The position numbers were made by a program, and so were the translations under genes. Positions 1-11,700 of a DNA stretch of 64,000 nt are shown piece after piece. The stretch is taken from positions 62,001-126,000 of the forward strand of contig JASANG010001782.1 of the NCBI GenBank assembly GCA_030248215.1, in the 5' to 3' direction. Below the pieces are notes generated by a model. The model did not search any database, was not told where the DNA came from, and saw only the letters and a list, made by a program, of their open reading frames with translations. Origin of the DNA: Enoplolaimus lenunculus. Taxonomy: Eukaryota > Nematoda > Enoplea > Enoplida > Thoracostomopsidae. Each line of letters begins with the position of its first letter. Position 1 is the stretch's first letter.

Positions 1-1250
1 ACACACAGTCATTAGATGTATATATATATATGGTCATTACTTGTAAGTAAACCATATACTGGAAAGTCGAAACTGGCAGTGAAAGTTTAAATAAAAAATA
101 AACAATATTAATAAGAACACCTAATGTCATGGAAACCAAAGCAATGTATGTATAATCATAATTGAAAGAACCAAACTATGCACATATACCACCGTTATTG
201 AAAGAAGAGAATCCGGCATAACAGTTACTTTCGATTTCCATGCATTTTGCCCCCCTAAATATTCCACTAGCGGAATATTCACCTAGCGGAATAAATCCAC
301 TAGCGGATAACAGCTTACATCTTACATTTTTCCGAGGGTGATAATTCCACTTACGGAGTTTTTTGACGGAAATCTAAACGAGAAAGTGTTGATACGCGTG
401 GAAAGAATGCAATAAATTCATTGAACTCCGCTAGTGGATTTTCTTCCGTGTGAAGCAAAAGTTCGCTAGTGGATTATATCTGACGGTGAAAGTTTGCTAG
501 CGGATTTTTCTAGGTGGTAAAACACGTGGGCAAAGAAATATCCGCTGTTACACTGGGATTTCATTTCGGGAAAGAAGGGTGTAATACCTCTCAAAAACAG
601 TCCAGCGAACGAGATGTTTTTATTGAAGCTTTATTCTAAAGCGGTAGCAGTGCAATGTTTTTGTCCAAGAATCTTAAAAAATATCTGTCGCTCTATATAC
701 CATCATACCCACCTTGACTATAGATAGCGTACCAGTTGTGTATGGATAAATTTAAAAAGATTAGTGACATTTATGGGCTCGAGGACATGAGCTAAAGTTT
801 AAAATACGTGTAAAACCAAATTTTACAATAGAGTGTCTTGCACACTTTTGATTGTTTTAATTGTTTCTTGGGTCCAAAATTTGTTTAAAAAAAGAACCGG
901 TGTAAGTAAAATTGCAACATTGAAACGTGTATAACCAGAAAATTTGTTGTTGCAAGCTTGCCCTCAAAAATACGGTTTATCGGCATGGTAGATGCCTACA
1001 AAAACCAGCGCCAATATTCATAAAAATGTGAGTAGCACCTATCACCAATAATCGAAGTTTTGTAACTTTCGAACCAGAGAATGATGAGGTTAGAAATACA
1101 GCACATTTTTTGCATCTGATTATAGTGCAATGTTCCGAAAAATCACAAGCTCGAAAAACTTTTAATCTTCAATGCAATTTGTACAGCCCCCTTCGTAGCG
1201 CCGCAATAATTCCTGAATAAATCTATTTCACACCACAACTGAAAAATTAC
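1..1250. other. gene-free left flank
   Basis: No coding exon is supported here. It holds a short TA microsatellite (about 18-32), the TCCACTAGCGGA inverted-repeat cluster listed separately, and a worn piece of the GTATTCTCAAAT repeat family at about 1,015-1,135, recognised by similarity to the copies at 10.7 and 51.1 kb. Confidence 0.5.
264..525. repeat. inverted-repeat element with TCCACTAGCGGA arms
   Basis: The left part (about 264-315) carries three copies of a CCACTAGCGGAA/CCTAGCGGAAT motif. The right part (about 427-515) carries the reverse form TCCGCTAGTGGATT three times. The arrangement is that of a short terminal-inverted-repeat element or foldback with repeated arms. No target duplication was recognised. 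Confidence 0.5.
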
Positions 1251-1759
1251 GGCGCATTTAAAGATGAATGGCGAAACGTTTTTCAGCGAGACTGCAACTG
1301 CGTAAGCTTAAGCCTTAGACTCATTTTTTCGCTTAGACTTACGCTTAGGCTTAGGATTAGGAATATTCTTATACTCAGTGGCTGATCCAGGATCTCAAAA
1401 TGGGGGGGGGCAAAATTTAACAGGTAATAAACTTATTTTTGACCCATACTGTAGTGACCCAAATAAGAGGAGGTCCCCATTTTGAGTTCCAATTAATGGC
1501 GGGTAGAGTCCTTAAACCCTTGTTTAGACTCCATAAATGTCTATTATCCCTAATTGTAGCGCATAAATGACTCCAGGGCCAAGAAACTTTAAAGCGTGCT
1601 GATACTATTGTGTATAAAACAAAGAAATAAACAGCGTAGAACAGCAATTAACACTATATAATTTTTGTCGAGATGCTGTTGGGGGGGCACGGCCGGGGGT
1701 GCCCCCCGTGGATCCGCCATTGCTTATACTACTGCTCAGCCCTGTTCTGTAAATTGGCC
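1251..1759. mobile_element. telomere-motif MITE split by a second insertion
   Basis: Ends are GGCGCATTTAAAG on the left and CTGTAAATTGGCC on the right, with TTAGGC repeats inside at 1,340-1,365. The element is interrupted at 1,376-1,722 by a hAT-type MITE. Rejoined, the remaining parts match the ~200-bp family seen at 4,052 and 58,695. Flanks AAAATTAC and AAAATGTC agree at 6 of 8 positions. Confidence 0.7.
1376..1722. mobile_element. hAT-type MITE, CAGTGGC ends, perfect 8-bp target duplication
   Basis: The left end is CAGTGGCTGATCC and the right end GGATCCGCCATTG, which are inverted repeats. The 8-bp sequence CTTATACT lies on both sides (1,368-1,375 and 1,723-1,730), so the insertion is fully delimited. 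G-rich and C-rich runs lie just inside both ends. It carries part of a CTGTAGTGACC-family repeat (from 1,447), so it is itself composite. Confidence 0.85.
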
Positions 1760-2545
1760 AAAATGTCGAAAACAACTTGTCCAATAAACAAATTTTAAAT
1801 TGGCTTGAGTTAGTATACAAATTTTATTAAAACATACAATCGTTAAAGCACGAATAAGCAATGTTTAGCCGAAGCTGAAACACAACGAAGCTAGAAATCA
1901 TCTGCCAAACGATGCGCCCAGAAAATAAGCTTCAGTGTTTTACAGAGCATACCAGTGCTCAACTTGTGAACCTTGAAAAAACGTATAACGTAAGTTGAAA
2001 TTTTGATGCATTTTATGAGTTAGAACACACTCCTGCAGTTGAACAACACATCGAGTTTGTCGAATCGTAGTATTTATTGGCCTGTGCTTTAACAAACAAA
2101 ACTTTGACTTTTGCCATATTAAGCCCTTAGTCGCATAAAGTAGATATTCTAGTGTTGAACCGATGCTGTACAACAGCGATATACCGATATTTGGATAGCG
2201 ATACTGATACGATACCGAAACTTTACTAGCACACCGCACTACAAAACTTGGATATTGGAATTACAATATCTGTTCTAACCAGAAAAAGATAACCTAACAA
2301 TCCAAAAGACGATATTAACGCTGTAGGTTCTGATTTATTAGCCTGCTGCTGGAATTCGCGCAATATTGACAACCGCCTTACGTACGATGATATTTCTTAG
2401 ATACCACGTAAATTAAATATTCAACAAAATCCGTCAGAACACAATTAAAAAGTCTTGGTATCATCAGGCTCTGAACAAATACCGGTACTGCTACTGAAAC
2501 CGATATCCTTATTCTATCGATACTGATATACATCGGAATAACATT
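1760..2545. other. gene-free stretch with a degenerate inverted repeat
   Basis: No coding exon is supported. GATACCGATA-rich sequences at about 2,176-2,222 and, in inverted form, 2,487-2,537 look like the two ends of a worn element of about 360 bp. Confidence 0.4.
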
Positions 2546-2733
2546 GGCTCATGTTACTTATAGGGTCGTCCACTTTTTTGGTGGGACTGCAAATGAATAG
2601 GCTGAATTCCACACGATATATTTACTTTAGTCTTGGGTTTGGGCTTAGAGTTAGATTTACACTGTTTTCACCGCTTAAGTTTAGGCTTAGGAACATGCTT
2701 AATCTACAGTTGCAACTCTGCAAAATTATGGCC
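2546..2733. mobile_element. telomere-motif MITE, GTTACTTTTAGGG subfamily, in the carboxypeptidase 3' flank
   Basis: Starts GGCTCATGTTACTTATAGGG and ends AAAATTATGGCC, with GGTTTGGGCTTAGAG and GCTTAGGAACATGCTTAATC inside. It resembles the copies at 21,034 and 51,692. It ends 17 bp beyond the stop codon of the minus-strand carboxypeptidase, so it probably lies within the 3' untranslated region. Confidence 0.65.
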
Positions 2734-2750
2734 GCAAAATGTATATACGA

Positions 2751-5700
2751 TCATCTTGTGGAATTGTTCGCTTTGATTGCATCTGCAAGCACCAACACTG
2801 CAGTTAATAATTGTTGACCAGTTTCGATGATATGTGACGCTGGATACTGGAATCCGTTTCCAGGAAACCGACCGGTTGGCGGAAGTTCGATACCATAGCT
2901 GTATTTGACACGAGCGACGCTTTTCACCCAATCGACTCCCGAACCCGGGGTTTCATCTTTAAAAAAACCGAACCATAAACAAAACGTACCAGAGCACAAC
3001 TTTTCGCTAAACAAAGGTATGTGAAACTATCACACCTGGTCGGCAATTAATGATAAGTTAATGTGGAACCTGCGTGGCGGATCATTCTTCTATGTTACCG
3101 GTTCTAGCGGGGAGCCAGGGATTCATCCTCCGTTAGAATAATTTTGCACCCCCCCCCCCAATTTGACTTCGTAGGAAATTTTCAATCTTGCTTGTAAGTC
3201 ATAAAAAGCCTTGTATGCCCGTTAATATAAAGGTATAAGTCGATCTTGAGTAGAGGTTAGTATCGTATCCCAACCGCAGAAAATCAAATTGTGTGTCGAA
3301 CATAGGTTTCTTTCGCTGTTTATTTTATTTTATCCATCCATTTACCAACGGGTATGTCATTTGCGTATTCCAGTTTCTGGTTAAACTTAAAGCAGAAATT
3401 TCGTACTGAACTTAAAACAATGGTTTGTTTAGTTTCTCGCTTGCTTCGCGAGCGAATATTCATTCAACTAGTGCTCACGTGGCTGACCCTTCGCCTTGAC
3501 CAACTGGCTCGGCCCTTAAAAATTTTCAAGACGTTGAAAGAGCTCTTGAAATCTTGGCCTCGAAGAAAATGGAGTCTCCCAAAAACCTTAATTTGCCTCT
3601 ACTAAAAGGCTTGCAGTTTGGTTTTTAGAGGATGCCAGGCAATCCTAACTACGGTCCTGACTGGCCAACTGGACTATCGAATAAAAGGAGAGGAGAGCCG
3701 GTTGAGTTTGCACCGCTCAACAAAACGAAAAATCTTGGTTATACAATTTTTACCCTAAACAGTCTGGGGTGACATGGTATATACTGGACGTTTCATGCTA
3801 ATACATTGTCATTATATTAATTGCGAAAACTGAAATGAAATGGGCAAAACGTACACATCAGATCTGCCGGCGAGCCAGTCAAATACTGTGTGCCGTGTTG
3901 ATCTGCTATAGCATCGCGCATTTTGATTGCAACTTTTTTCTAAATTAGAATTAATAAAATGTTTAGGTATATATTTTTAGTCTTACAAAAATTGACATAT
4001 TCCAGGTGTCTTTCACTACCTCCGTAAAGACTAGCGAGGGGTACTGTTGATGGCCAATGTAAAAAACAGGGGCGGGACAATATTATAAGCATGTTTCTAT
4101 TAAGCCTAAGCCTAAGCCTAAGCCTAATCCTAAGCGTAAGAATGAGCATATTCGTAAGCCTAAGCCTAAGCGTAAGCCAAGTACAGAAAATTAGTCTAAA
4201 GCGTAAGCTTGCTCTATTGCAGTCTCACAGAAAAACGTTCGGCCACTGATCTTTACATGGGGCCCTGTTGATTAAAATCTCTACAGAATGTAAACTATGT
4301 TAAAATAAGCCTTGTAAAAGAAAACATATTTTTGAGTACGGAATTATTTAATAAGGAAAATAAAGAACTAAAACATTCTTCCATCTCACAGCTCACCAGC
4401 TCTTCATAATCATTAGGGTACGTATTCTTGCGATAACCATATGGGTAAAATATATATTGTCCAAACGAGTGTAGATTCAAATATCCCTGTAATGTTAGAA
4501 TTGAATAATATACCTTGTTTTCTTAGGGTGCTGAAACTAAAGACATAGCTGAAAATGATAGAAATGTTACTTAATGGTTTAACGGCAAATCGTTAAACGT
4601 TGATTCAATAAGTAGTGACTTCACGCGAGAAAATGCTTGGTGCCGCGATCCCGCCCCTCCCGTTCCTTTCGTCTCCGAACGTTCTACTGCTTGCGTAGAA
4701 CTATAAATTCAAAGATCATATAGCAGGACCATAAAAACGGGTTTGAACATCACAGGTTCACGACTTAAAACCATTGGTTTGACTGTGTGGTCAATGTTAC
4801 TTTGACGAGCGTAACAGTAGCATAAGCATATTCCTAAACCTAAGCTTCAGTGTATAAACATAAGCAAATTACTAAACGTAAGCCTAAGCAAAAAATAGTC
4901 TAAAGCTTACGCTTACTCTATTTTTATAGTCCCGCGAAAAAAAGCTTCGTCAATCAAATTAAAACATAGGACGACTATGTTATAACGGCTCTGAGTAAAT
5001 GTACATTGTTATTAATAAAATTTAAAAAGGCATTCACCTGAATGTGATTAACGTTTTGAGTGATAAAATTAGCAAAATGTCGAACGCACGGCTCCGAGAA
5101 TGGACGATGGCCAGGGAATTCGTTTGAGCACTGCTGGCAGTTGCAATCGCATTCTGAAATGGTTATTTTTATTTCGCGAAGTTCGCTGAAAAAATGTAAT
5201 TAATTTCCACCAGAAAAGATTCAAATAGCGAATATTATGCATTCAAAAAAGTGGTTGATTGTAGCAACGTAGGATATTATACGTAAACAATACGTGAACG
5301 CTAATTTCTATTGGTGAACACCGCAGACCAAATTCAATTTAGACCTGTAGGTTTAGGTAACAGTAGATAAGCGTAGTCCTAAGCCTAAGCCTAAGCTTAA
5401 GCGTTGCAAAAGCGTATTCCTAAGCCTAAGCCTAGATAAGCGTAGTTCTAAGCCTAAAACTAAGCTTAAGCGTTGCAAAGGCGAATTCCTAAGCCTAAGT
5501 CTAACCCTAAGCCTAAGCCTAAGCAAAAAATGTACTCTAAAATGTAAGCCTACTCTTTTCCGGACCCATCAGAAACCGGGATGACCCTAAAAGTAACATA
5601 GGTCAGCTGTTTTATTCCAAACGCTTTGACCCAGTGTTCAAAATGCTCTGTAATGTTTGAAAACAAACTAAGTATATCATAGATACATTCCGCTTGACAC

Positions 5701-8700
5701 TGAATTATACTTAAATGTCAGGGTGCAACCGGAATTATAAAATACCGGAACCGGAACCGAAAAACAAAAAATACATATTACCGAAAATTTCATTTTTAAA
5801 GCTATTTTATCGCTTTTAATTGGAAAATATTTTAATTTTTATTAGAGATACGAAGAAAATTTTTTACCTAATTTTTGTGTTTTGTAGATCCTTACTTTCG
5901 ACAATTCACCTTCACGGTTCTTAGTCAGTTTCTGAAAATGTTTGGTTATTAAATGACAACGAGGATTCTAGTTTTGTTCAGAACAACGCGAAAATTCGTC
6001 TAAGACTTTTGGCCAATGTATATATAGCACAGGGGCTTCCAGTTTTCCACTGTGGAAAACTTATAACCAGGAGTGCAGCGCGGCCACTCCTGTATGACGG
6101 CTAAATTTTCCGCTGATTTGGTAGGAAAATTATAAAATTTAATGCCTAGATTTTACTCTGGGTTGGTAGGGAAATCTGAAGCATAGGTTTTGGTTGGAAA
6201 ACGGGAAAAGTGGAAAATTCTAATGCCTAGATTTTCCCCTGGGTTGGTAGGGAAAATCTGAAGCAAAGGTTTTGGTTGGAAAACGGGAAAAGTGTAAAAT
6301 TCTAATGCCTAGATTTTTCTCCTGGGTTGGTAGGGAAAATCAGAAGCGTAGGTTTTGGTTGGAGAGCGGGAAAAGTGGAAAATTGTAATGCCTAGATTTT
6401 TACCCTGGGTTGGTAGGGAAAATTTGAAGCATAGGTTTTGGTTGGAAAACAGGAAAAGTGGAGAATAGAAATGCCTAGATACTTTCTTGGTTAGAAAAGA
6501 GAAATCTAAAGCGATGGTTGGAAAACGGGAAAAGTGGAAAAGTGGAAAATTCAAGCGTAGGGCATAGATTTTGGTTGGAAAACGGGAAAAGTGGAAAATT
6601 CTAATGCCTAGATTTTTTCCCTGGGTTGGTAAGGAAAATCTGAAGCATAGGTTTTGGTTGGAAAACGGGAAAAGTGGAAAATTCTAATGCCTGGATTTTT
6701 TCGCTGGGTGGGTAGGGAAAATCTGAAGCATACGTTTTGATTGGAAAACGGGAAAAGTGGAAAATTCCAATGCCTAGATTTTTATCCTGGGTTGGTAGGG
6801 AAAACATGAAGCAAAGGTTTCGGTTGGAAAACGGGAAAGGTGGAAAATTCTAATGCCTAGATTTTTATCCTGGGTTGGTAGGGAAAACCTGAAGCAAAGG
6901 TTTTGGTTGGGAAACGGGAAAAGTGAAAAATTTTAATGCTTAGATTTACCGTGGCTTGGTAGGGAAAATCTGAAGCATAGGTTTTGGTTGGAAAACGGGA
7001 AAAGTGGAAAATTTAAAGGCCTAGATTTACCTTAGGTTGGTAGGGAAAATCTGAAGCATAGGTTTTGGTTGGAAAACGGGAAAAGTGGAAAATGTAAAGG
7101 TAAAGGCCTAGATTTACCTTAGGTTGGTAGGGAAAATCTGAAGCATAGTTTTTCGTTGGAAAACGGGAAAAGTGGAAATTTTAAAGGCCTAGATTTACCT
7201 TAGGTTGGTAGGGAAAATCTGAAGCATAGGTTTTGGTTGGAAAACGGGAAAAGTGGAAAATTTAAAGGCCTAGAAGTGGAAAATTTAAAGACTTAGATTT
7301 ACCCTGGGTTGGTGGGGAATATCTGAAGCATAGGTTTTGGTTGAAAAATGGGAAAAGTGGAAAATTTAAACGCCTAGATTTACCCTGGGTTGGAAGTCAG
7401 GGACGAAGAAATTTGATATATTTATGTTTCCTCCGCTTTCCGGTCATAGCCAACAACGTCTTTAAAACAAATTAAAACGTTTTTACAACCTTAAGGCGTC
7501 ACTCAAAGCGTCGACTTTGTTAACAGACTTATGTTCTGATAATACTGGGCCACTCGGTGGTATCTTGTTTTGACCAATCTTGTGCTGGGACTATCATAAT
7601 CTGATATATTTAATAGTCATGTATTATTTCTGGTAAAATGCTCTGCTCATTTAGGTTTAACTGTGTAAAGTAGATTTTGTTCATTGCACTGTACCGCTCC
7701 GCTGTTTCTTGTTTTGACCAGTGTCGAAATATATTGCCTGTTAGTTTGTAGGATGCAACCGGAGGTGAAAAATGCCAGATCCGGAAGTGAACAAAAGTAG
7801 CCGGAACCGGAGATGATGCCGCAGGTGAGGTGAAATCAGGTCGTTGAAATGATATTTAACTTGTTAATTTTAGCAAATATCTGCTATGTGTTGTTAAATC
7901 GTTCCATTGGAATTTTCTACTTTTCCCATTTTCCAAACAAAACCTATGCTTTAGATTTTCCCTTCCAACCAAGGGGAAATCTAGACGTAGAAATTTTCCA
8001 CTTTTCCCGTTTTAAAAACAAACCAATGCTTCAGAATTTTCCTACCAACCCAGGGTAAATTTAGGCGTTTAAATTTTCCAATTTTCCCGTTTTCCAACCA
8101 AAACCTATGCTGCAGATTTTCCCTACCAACCAAGGGAAAATCTAGGCGTTTAAATTTTCCACTTTTCCCGTTTTCCAACCAAAACCTATGCTTCAAATTT
8201 TCCCTACCATCCCAGGAATAATGTAAGCTTTTAAAATTTCCACTTTTCCCGTTTTCCAAACAAACTTTTACACTACAGATTTTCCCTACCAACCAAGGGA
8301 AAATCAAGGCGTTCAAATTTTCCACTTTTCCCGTTTTCCAACCAAAACCTATGCTTCAAATTTTCCCTACCAACCCAGGAATAGTGTAAGCTTTTAAATT
8401 TTCCACTTTTCCAGTTTTCCAAACAAACTTTACACTACAGATTTTCCCTACCGAACCAGGGAATATGCAGGCTTATGAATTTTCCACTTTTCCACAGCAA
8501 AACCTATGCCCGCGATTTTTCCTACCAACCAGTGAAAAATCAGGTCGTCATACAGGAGTGGCTGCGATGCACTCCTGGTCGTCAGTTTTCCACCCTGGAA
8601 AAGTGGAAGCCCCTGATCTATACATGGGCCAGACTTTTTAACAATCAGCTGAAATTCATACATAATAGTGAGCGGAATAGAGTATAAAATGCAATCAGCT

Positions 8701-11700
8701 CAGCCATATGTAGCGTGGTACGTAGGGTTTATTGCACTAGAATAATCGCTAACTGCAATAACCATAGGAATATTAACAAAATTTTAGACAAAATGGCACG
8801 CATGGATCAACTTTATGCCCCTTCAATTATTTAACTTTGCGAGTTGCCAATGCTGGCGCATTTTGAGTTAAACTTGATCAGTTGGGTACGTATTACACGC
8901 CATTTAGAATGCCATCCTGAAGCAGATGCTGTAGCTGGCAAACGTAGGGTTTATTGCACTAGAATAATCGCTAACTGCAATAACCATAGGAATATTAACA
9001 AAATTTTAGACAAAATGGCACGCATGGATCAACTTTATGCCCCTTCAATTATTTAACTTTGCGAGTTGCCAATGCTGGCGCATTTTGAGTTAAACTTGAT
9101 CAGTTGGGTACGTATTACACGCCATTTAGAATGCCATCCTGAAGCAGATGCTGTAGCTGGCAAACGTATGATAAATTTTTGGGGCCCATGTATAGAACAG
9201 GACCGGATCGTTTTCCGGAGGGGTTATAATAGAGTCAGTTTAAGCTATAGACTAATTTTTGCTTAGGGTTAGGCTTATGCTTAGGCTTAGGAATAGGTTC
9301 ATCCATACGCTTAGGTTTTTAGGCTTAGGAATAGGCTCATCCATACGCTTAGGCTTAGGCTTTAGGCTTAGGCTCATGCTTAGGAATATGTTTATAGTCC
9401 AATTTTGGAGTAAGACACAAATTTAAAATTTTGGCAATACACGCTCAAATATTAACTTTAGAAAAACGACGAAATTTATTACCGGAAGCGGATAATAAAA
9501 AATACCGAAATTCCCTTCCGAAACAGAATTCCGGTTGCACCGTAATACATGTTTATGATACTCACTGGTTCCTTCAATGACGTCGCTAAAAGTCAATTGA
9601 TCAAAATGTGAACAATCTAAAAATCAGAGAATTGAAGATTTACGCGGCAAAGAAGGGTTTTTAGAAAGCTCAGAGTCTGCTCTGGAAACGCAACCGGCTC
9701 ATGTTTATTCAGATGCTCTAAAACAGCCCTTACGAGATATCTGGAGCTATATTACTGGCTCTTCTGACCTCATTTTTTAATTAAAATCTCAATAAAAATT
9801 TGAAAATTTGAATTTAGTAATGCGATTATAAATGAACAGATAAAGTGTGTTCTTTTAGTTAATATAGGCGCAAGTGCTAACTCTTGTTTGGCTAGAGCAG
9901 CAACGGACTTGAGCAATATGCTAATTTGTGTGCACTAAAACTCAGTACCCAATTTTTTTATTCTTCTTGGGGGTCTTGACCTGGCTGGCACCCTTGAATA
10001 CGCCAGGGTCCATAATAATATCACAGCTAGCAACGAATACTATCCGAATCAAACCAAACGAAGATCGTTTACTTTGCCAAAAGAAATCCCAATTCCGATT
10101 TGGATCGGCCCCGCAACAATTGTTGTCCATTGAACATTTGCCAGATCGTGTTTTACGCCATAACCGTCCCTGAAACGTGTCGCGTTCATTGAAAGCTGTC
10201 GACTGGGCAAGTAAAAACCTTGGCCAATGTTCTTTAAATGTGTGTAGCACTTATCACATTGTGGACTTATGGTGCTTCTTTAATCTAAAGCAAAACTATC
10301 AAAAGCAAAATTATCACTTTCTTGTTATGACACTGACACTTGCCGTTTATTCGGTTTTGCATAAAGATTCTAGTATTTACTTAAGTCGGCGACCAGAGTC
10401 ACTTACTTAAGTATAACATAAAAACTTCAGTAAGATTTCAGAAACCCAGCCAGTGTACATTAATACTGTGGATTTCGAACATTTAAAGCTCTGAAAATTG
10501 TCTTACCCCATTCCATGTTTGTTCAAAACCATCAGGATTCGATACCGGCTGGATGTACCAGGCGAAATTGTCTGTGTAGTCTTCAAAGCTTGAATTGCTG
10601 ACCAGCTGTTTAATAGAAATATATGATCAATAAAATAATGAATAAAATTATGAAGGTAAATAAATATTCATAAAACACTTCAGGACTTAAGACTTTTAGT
10701 CCGTATTCTCAAATTTGTGCTAACCAATCACCAGTTAATAATAGGTCATGTAACTTTTGATCCAGTGAATGCTTACGCTCAAAATTCAGCACATTTGTCG
10801 CATACGATATGCTCTATACTCCTGTACCAATATTGAGTTCAACAATTGCAATAGTTTGTCAGTTTGAAAACCTATCACTAACTGATGATAGTTGCTGTAA
10901 ACGTTTGAGAATATGGGTCTTTGTGATAACGGTTTGTTTAGTGTAAAATTAAGACGTTGCCTCAGTTCGTTCGCCATTAATATTTTGCGGGATGTTTCAT
11001 AAGTGACCTTGTTATCAAATTTCCCATTAGACCATCTCTTATCAGCGATTGAATAATAAGGAAGTTCAGACTTTAACATATGAAGCGTGATCGTGATCGT
11101 TAGCCAGCTGGTTGCAACCGTATATTTGTATCGGTTAATAGCATCCGAAAAAAGCTTAACAATTTGAAATTTTAACACACGAAGAATAAAGTTTTTAAAA
11201 AAATTAACAACAATTTACCTGTTGGAGAACATATAAAAGCGATGCGACAGTGATCCATTCCCTGCCGTGTTGACCTGCATCAACGATCATTCCTTTTGCG
11301 GAATTGTTTGATCTGAAAACCTAAAAATGGCGCAAAAAAACTTAATTATACAAATCGAATATCCCTATTAATACGCCGAGTTTTTATGTGATAACCAACA
11401 TAACCCAGGGGCGCGTCTAAACGCTCCCTTACCGTAATGGGGGGTGAGGGCAACTCGGGGCTCCGGAAAAACCGATTTACCATATGATTTTAAATAGTTT
11501 GGGCTTTCTTTGCAGTTCAACTTTAATAAGCATTGCGTTATTCACGCTTTTTTTAACTTCTCGCCTGCTTCACTCGATAGTCTTATTTCACTAAAATAAA
11601 CATTGTGCCGCCATGTTTTTATATCAGCTGCTGTACCCTTGGTTCACACCTCACAGGCGGGGCGCCTTCTCTAAGAGAGACTTGGGAACCCAACCGCTAC

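Larger units (their letters stand above)
6011..8630. mobile_element. 2.6-kb foldback element with hAT-like ends
   Basis: The left end GGCCAATGTATATATAGCAC and right end GATCTATACATGGGCC are inverted repeats. The 8-bp target duplication AGACTTTT is perfect (6,003-6,010 and 8,631-8,638). Just inside, CAGGGGCTTCCAGTTTTCC and its reverse complement, then the CACTCCTGTATGACG block and its reverse complement, extend the inverted repeat. The arms are tandem arrays of an ~80-bp unit in opposite orientations; the loop between (about 7,400-7,900) is unique apart from an older CAACCGG element piece. No transposase frame is visible, so it would depend on enzymes supplied elsewhere. Confidence 0.8.
5719..9542. 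mobile_element. composite element with CAGGGTGCAACCGG ends
   Basis: The left end CAGGGTGCAACCGGAATTA and right end GAATTCCGGTTGCACC match the two ends of the intact 308-bp element at 30,745-31,052. Here they are 3.8 kb apart because a foldback element, a 222-bp tandem duplication and a telomere-motif MITE lie between them. A second left-end-like piece lies at about 7,746-7,900, inside the foldback loop. The whole block sits in intron 7 of the carboxypeptidase gene. Confidence 0.55.

Noticed and set aside
6309-8325. Several open frames of 68-114 codons with repeated SLPTQGKNLGI- or WLVGKI-like peptides
   Set aside because: They are translations of the ~80-bp minisatellite arms of the foldback element, in both orientations.
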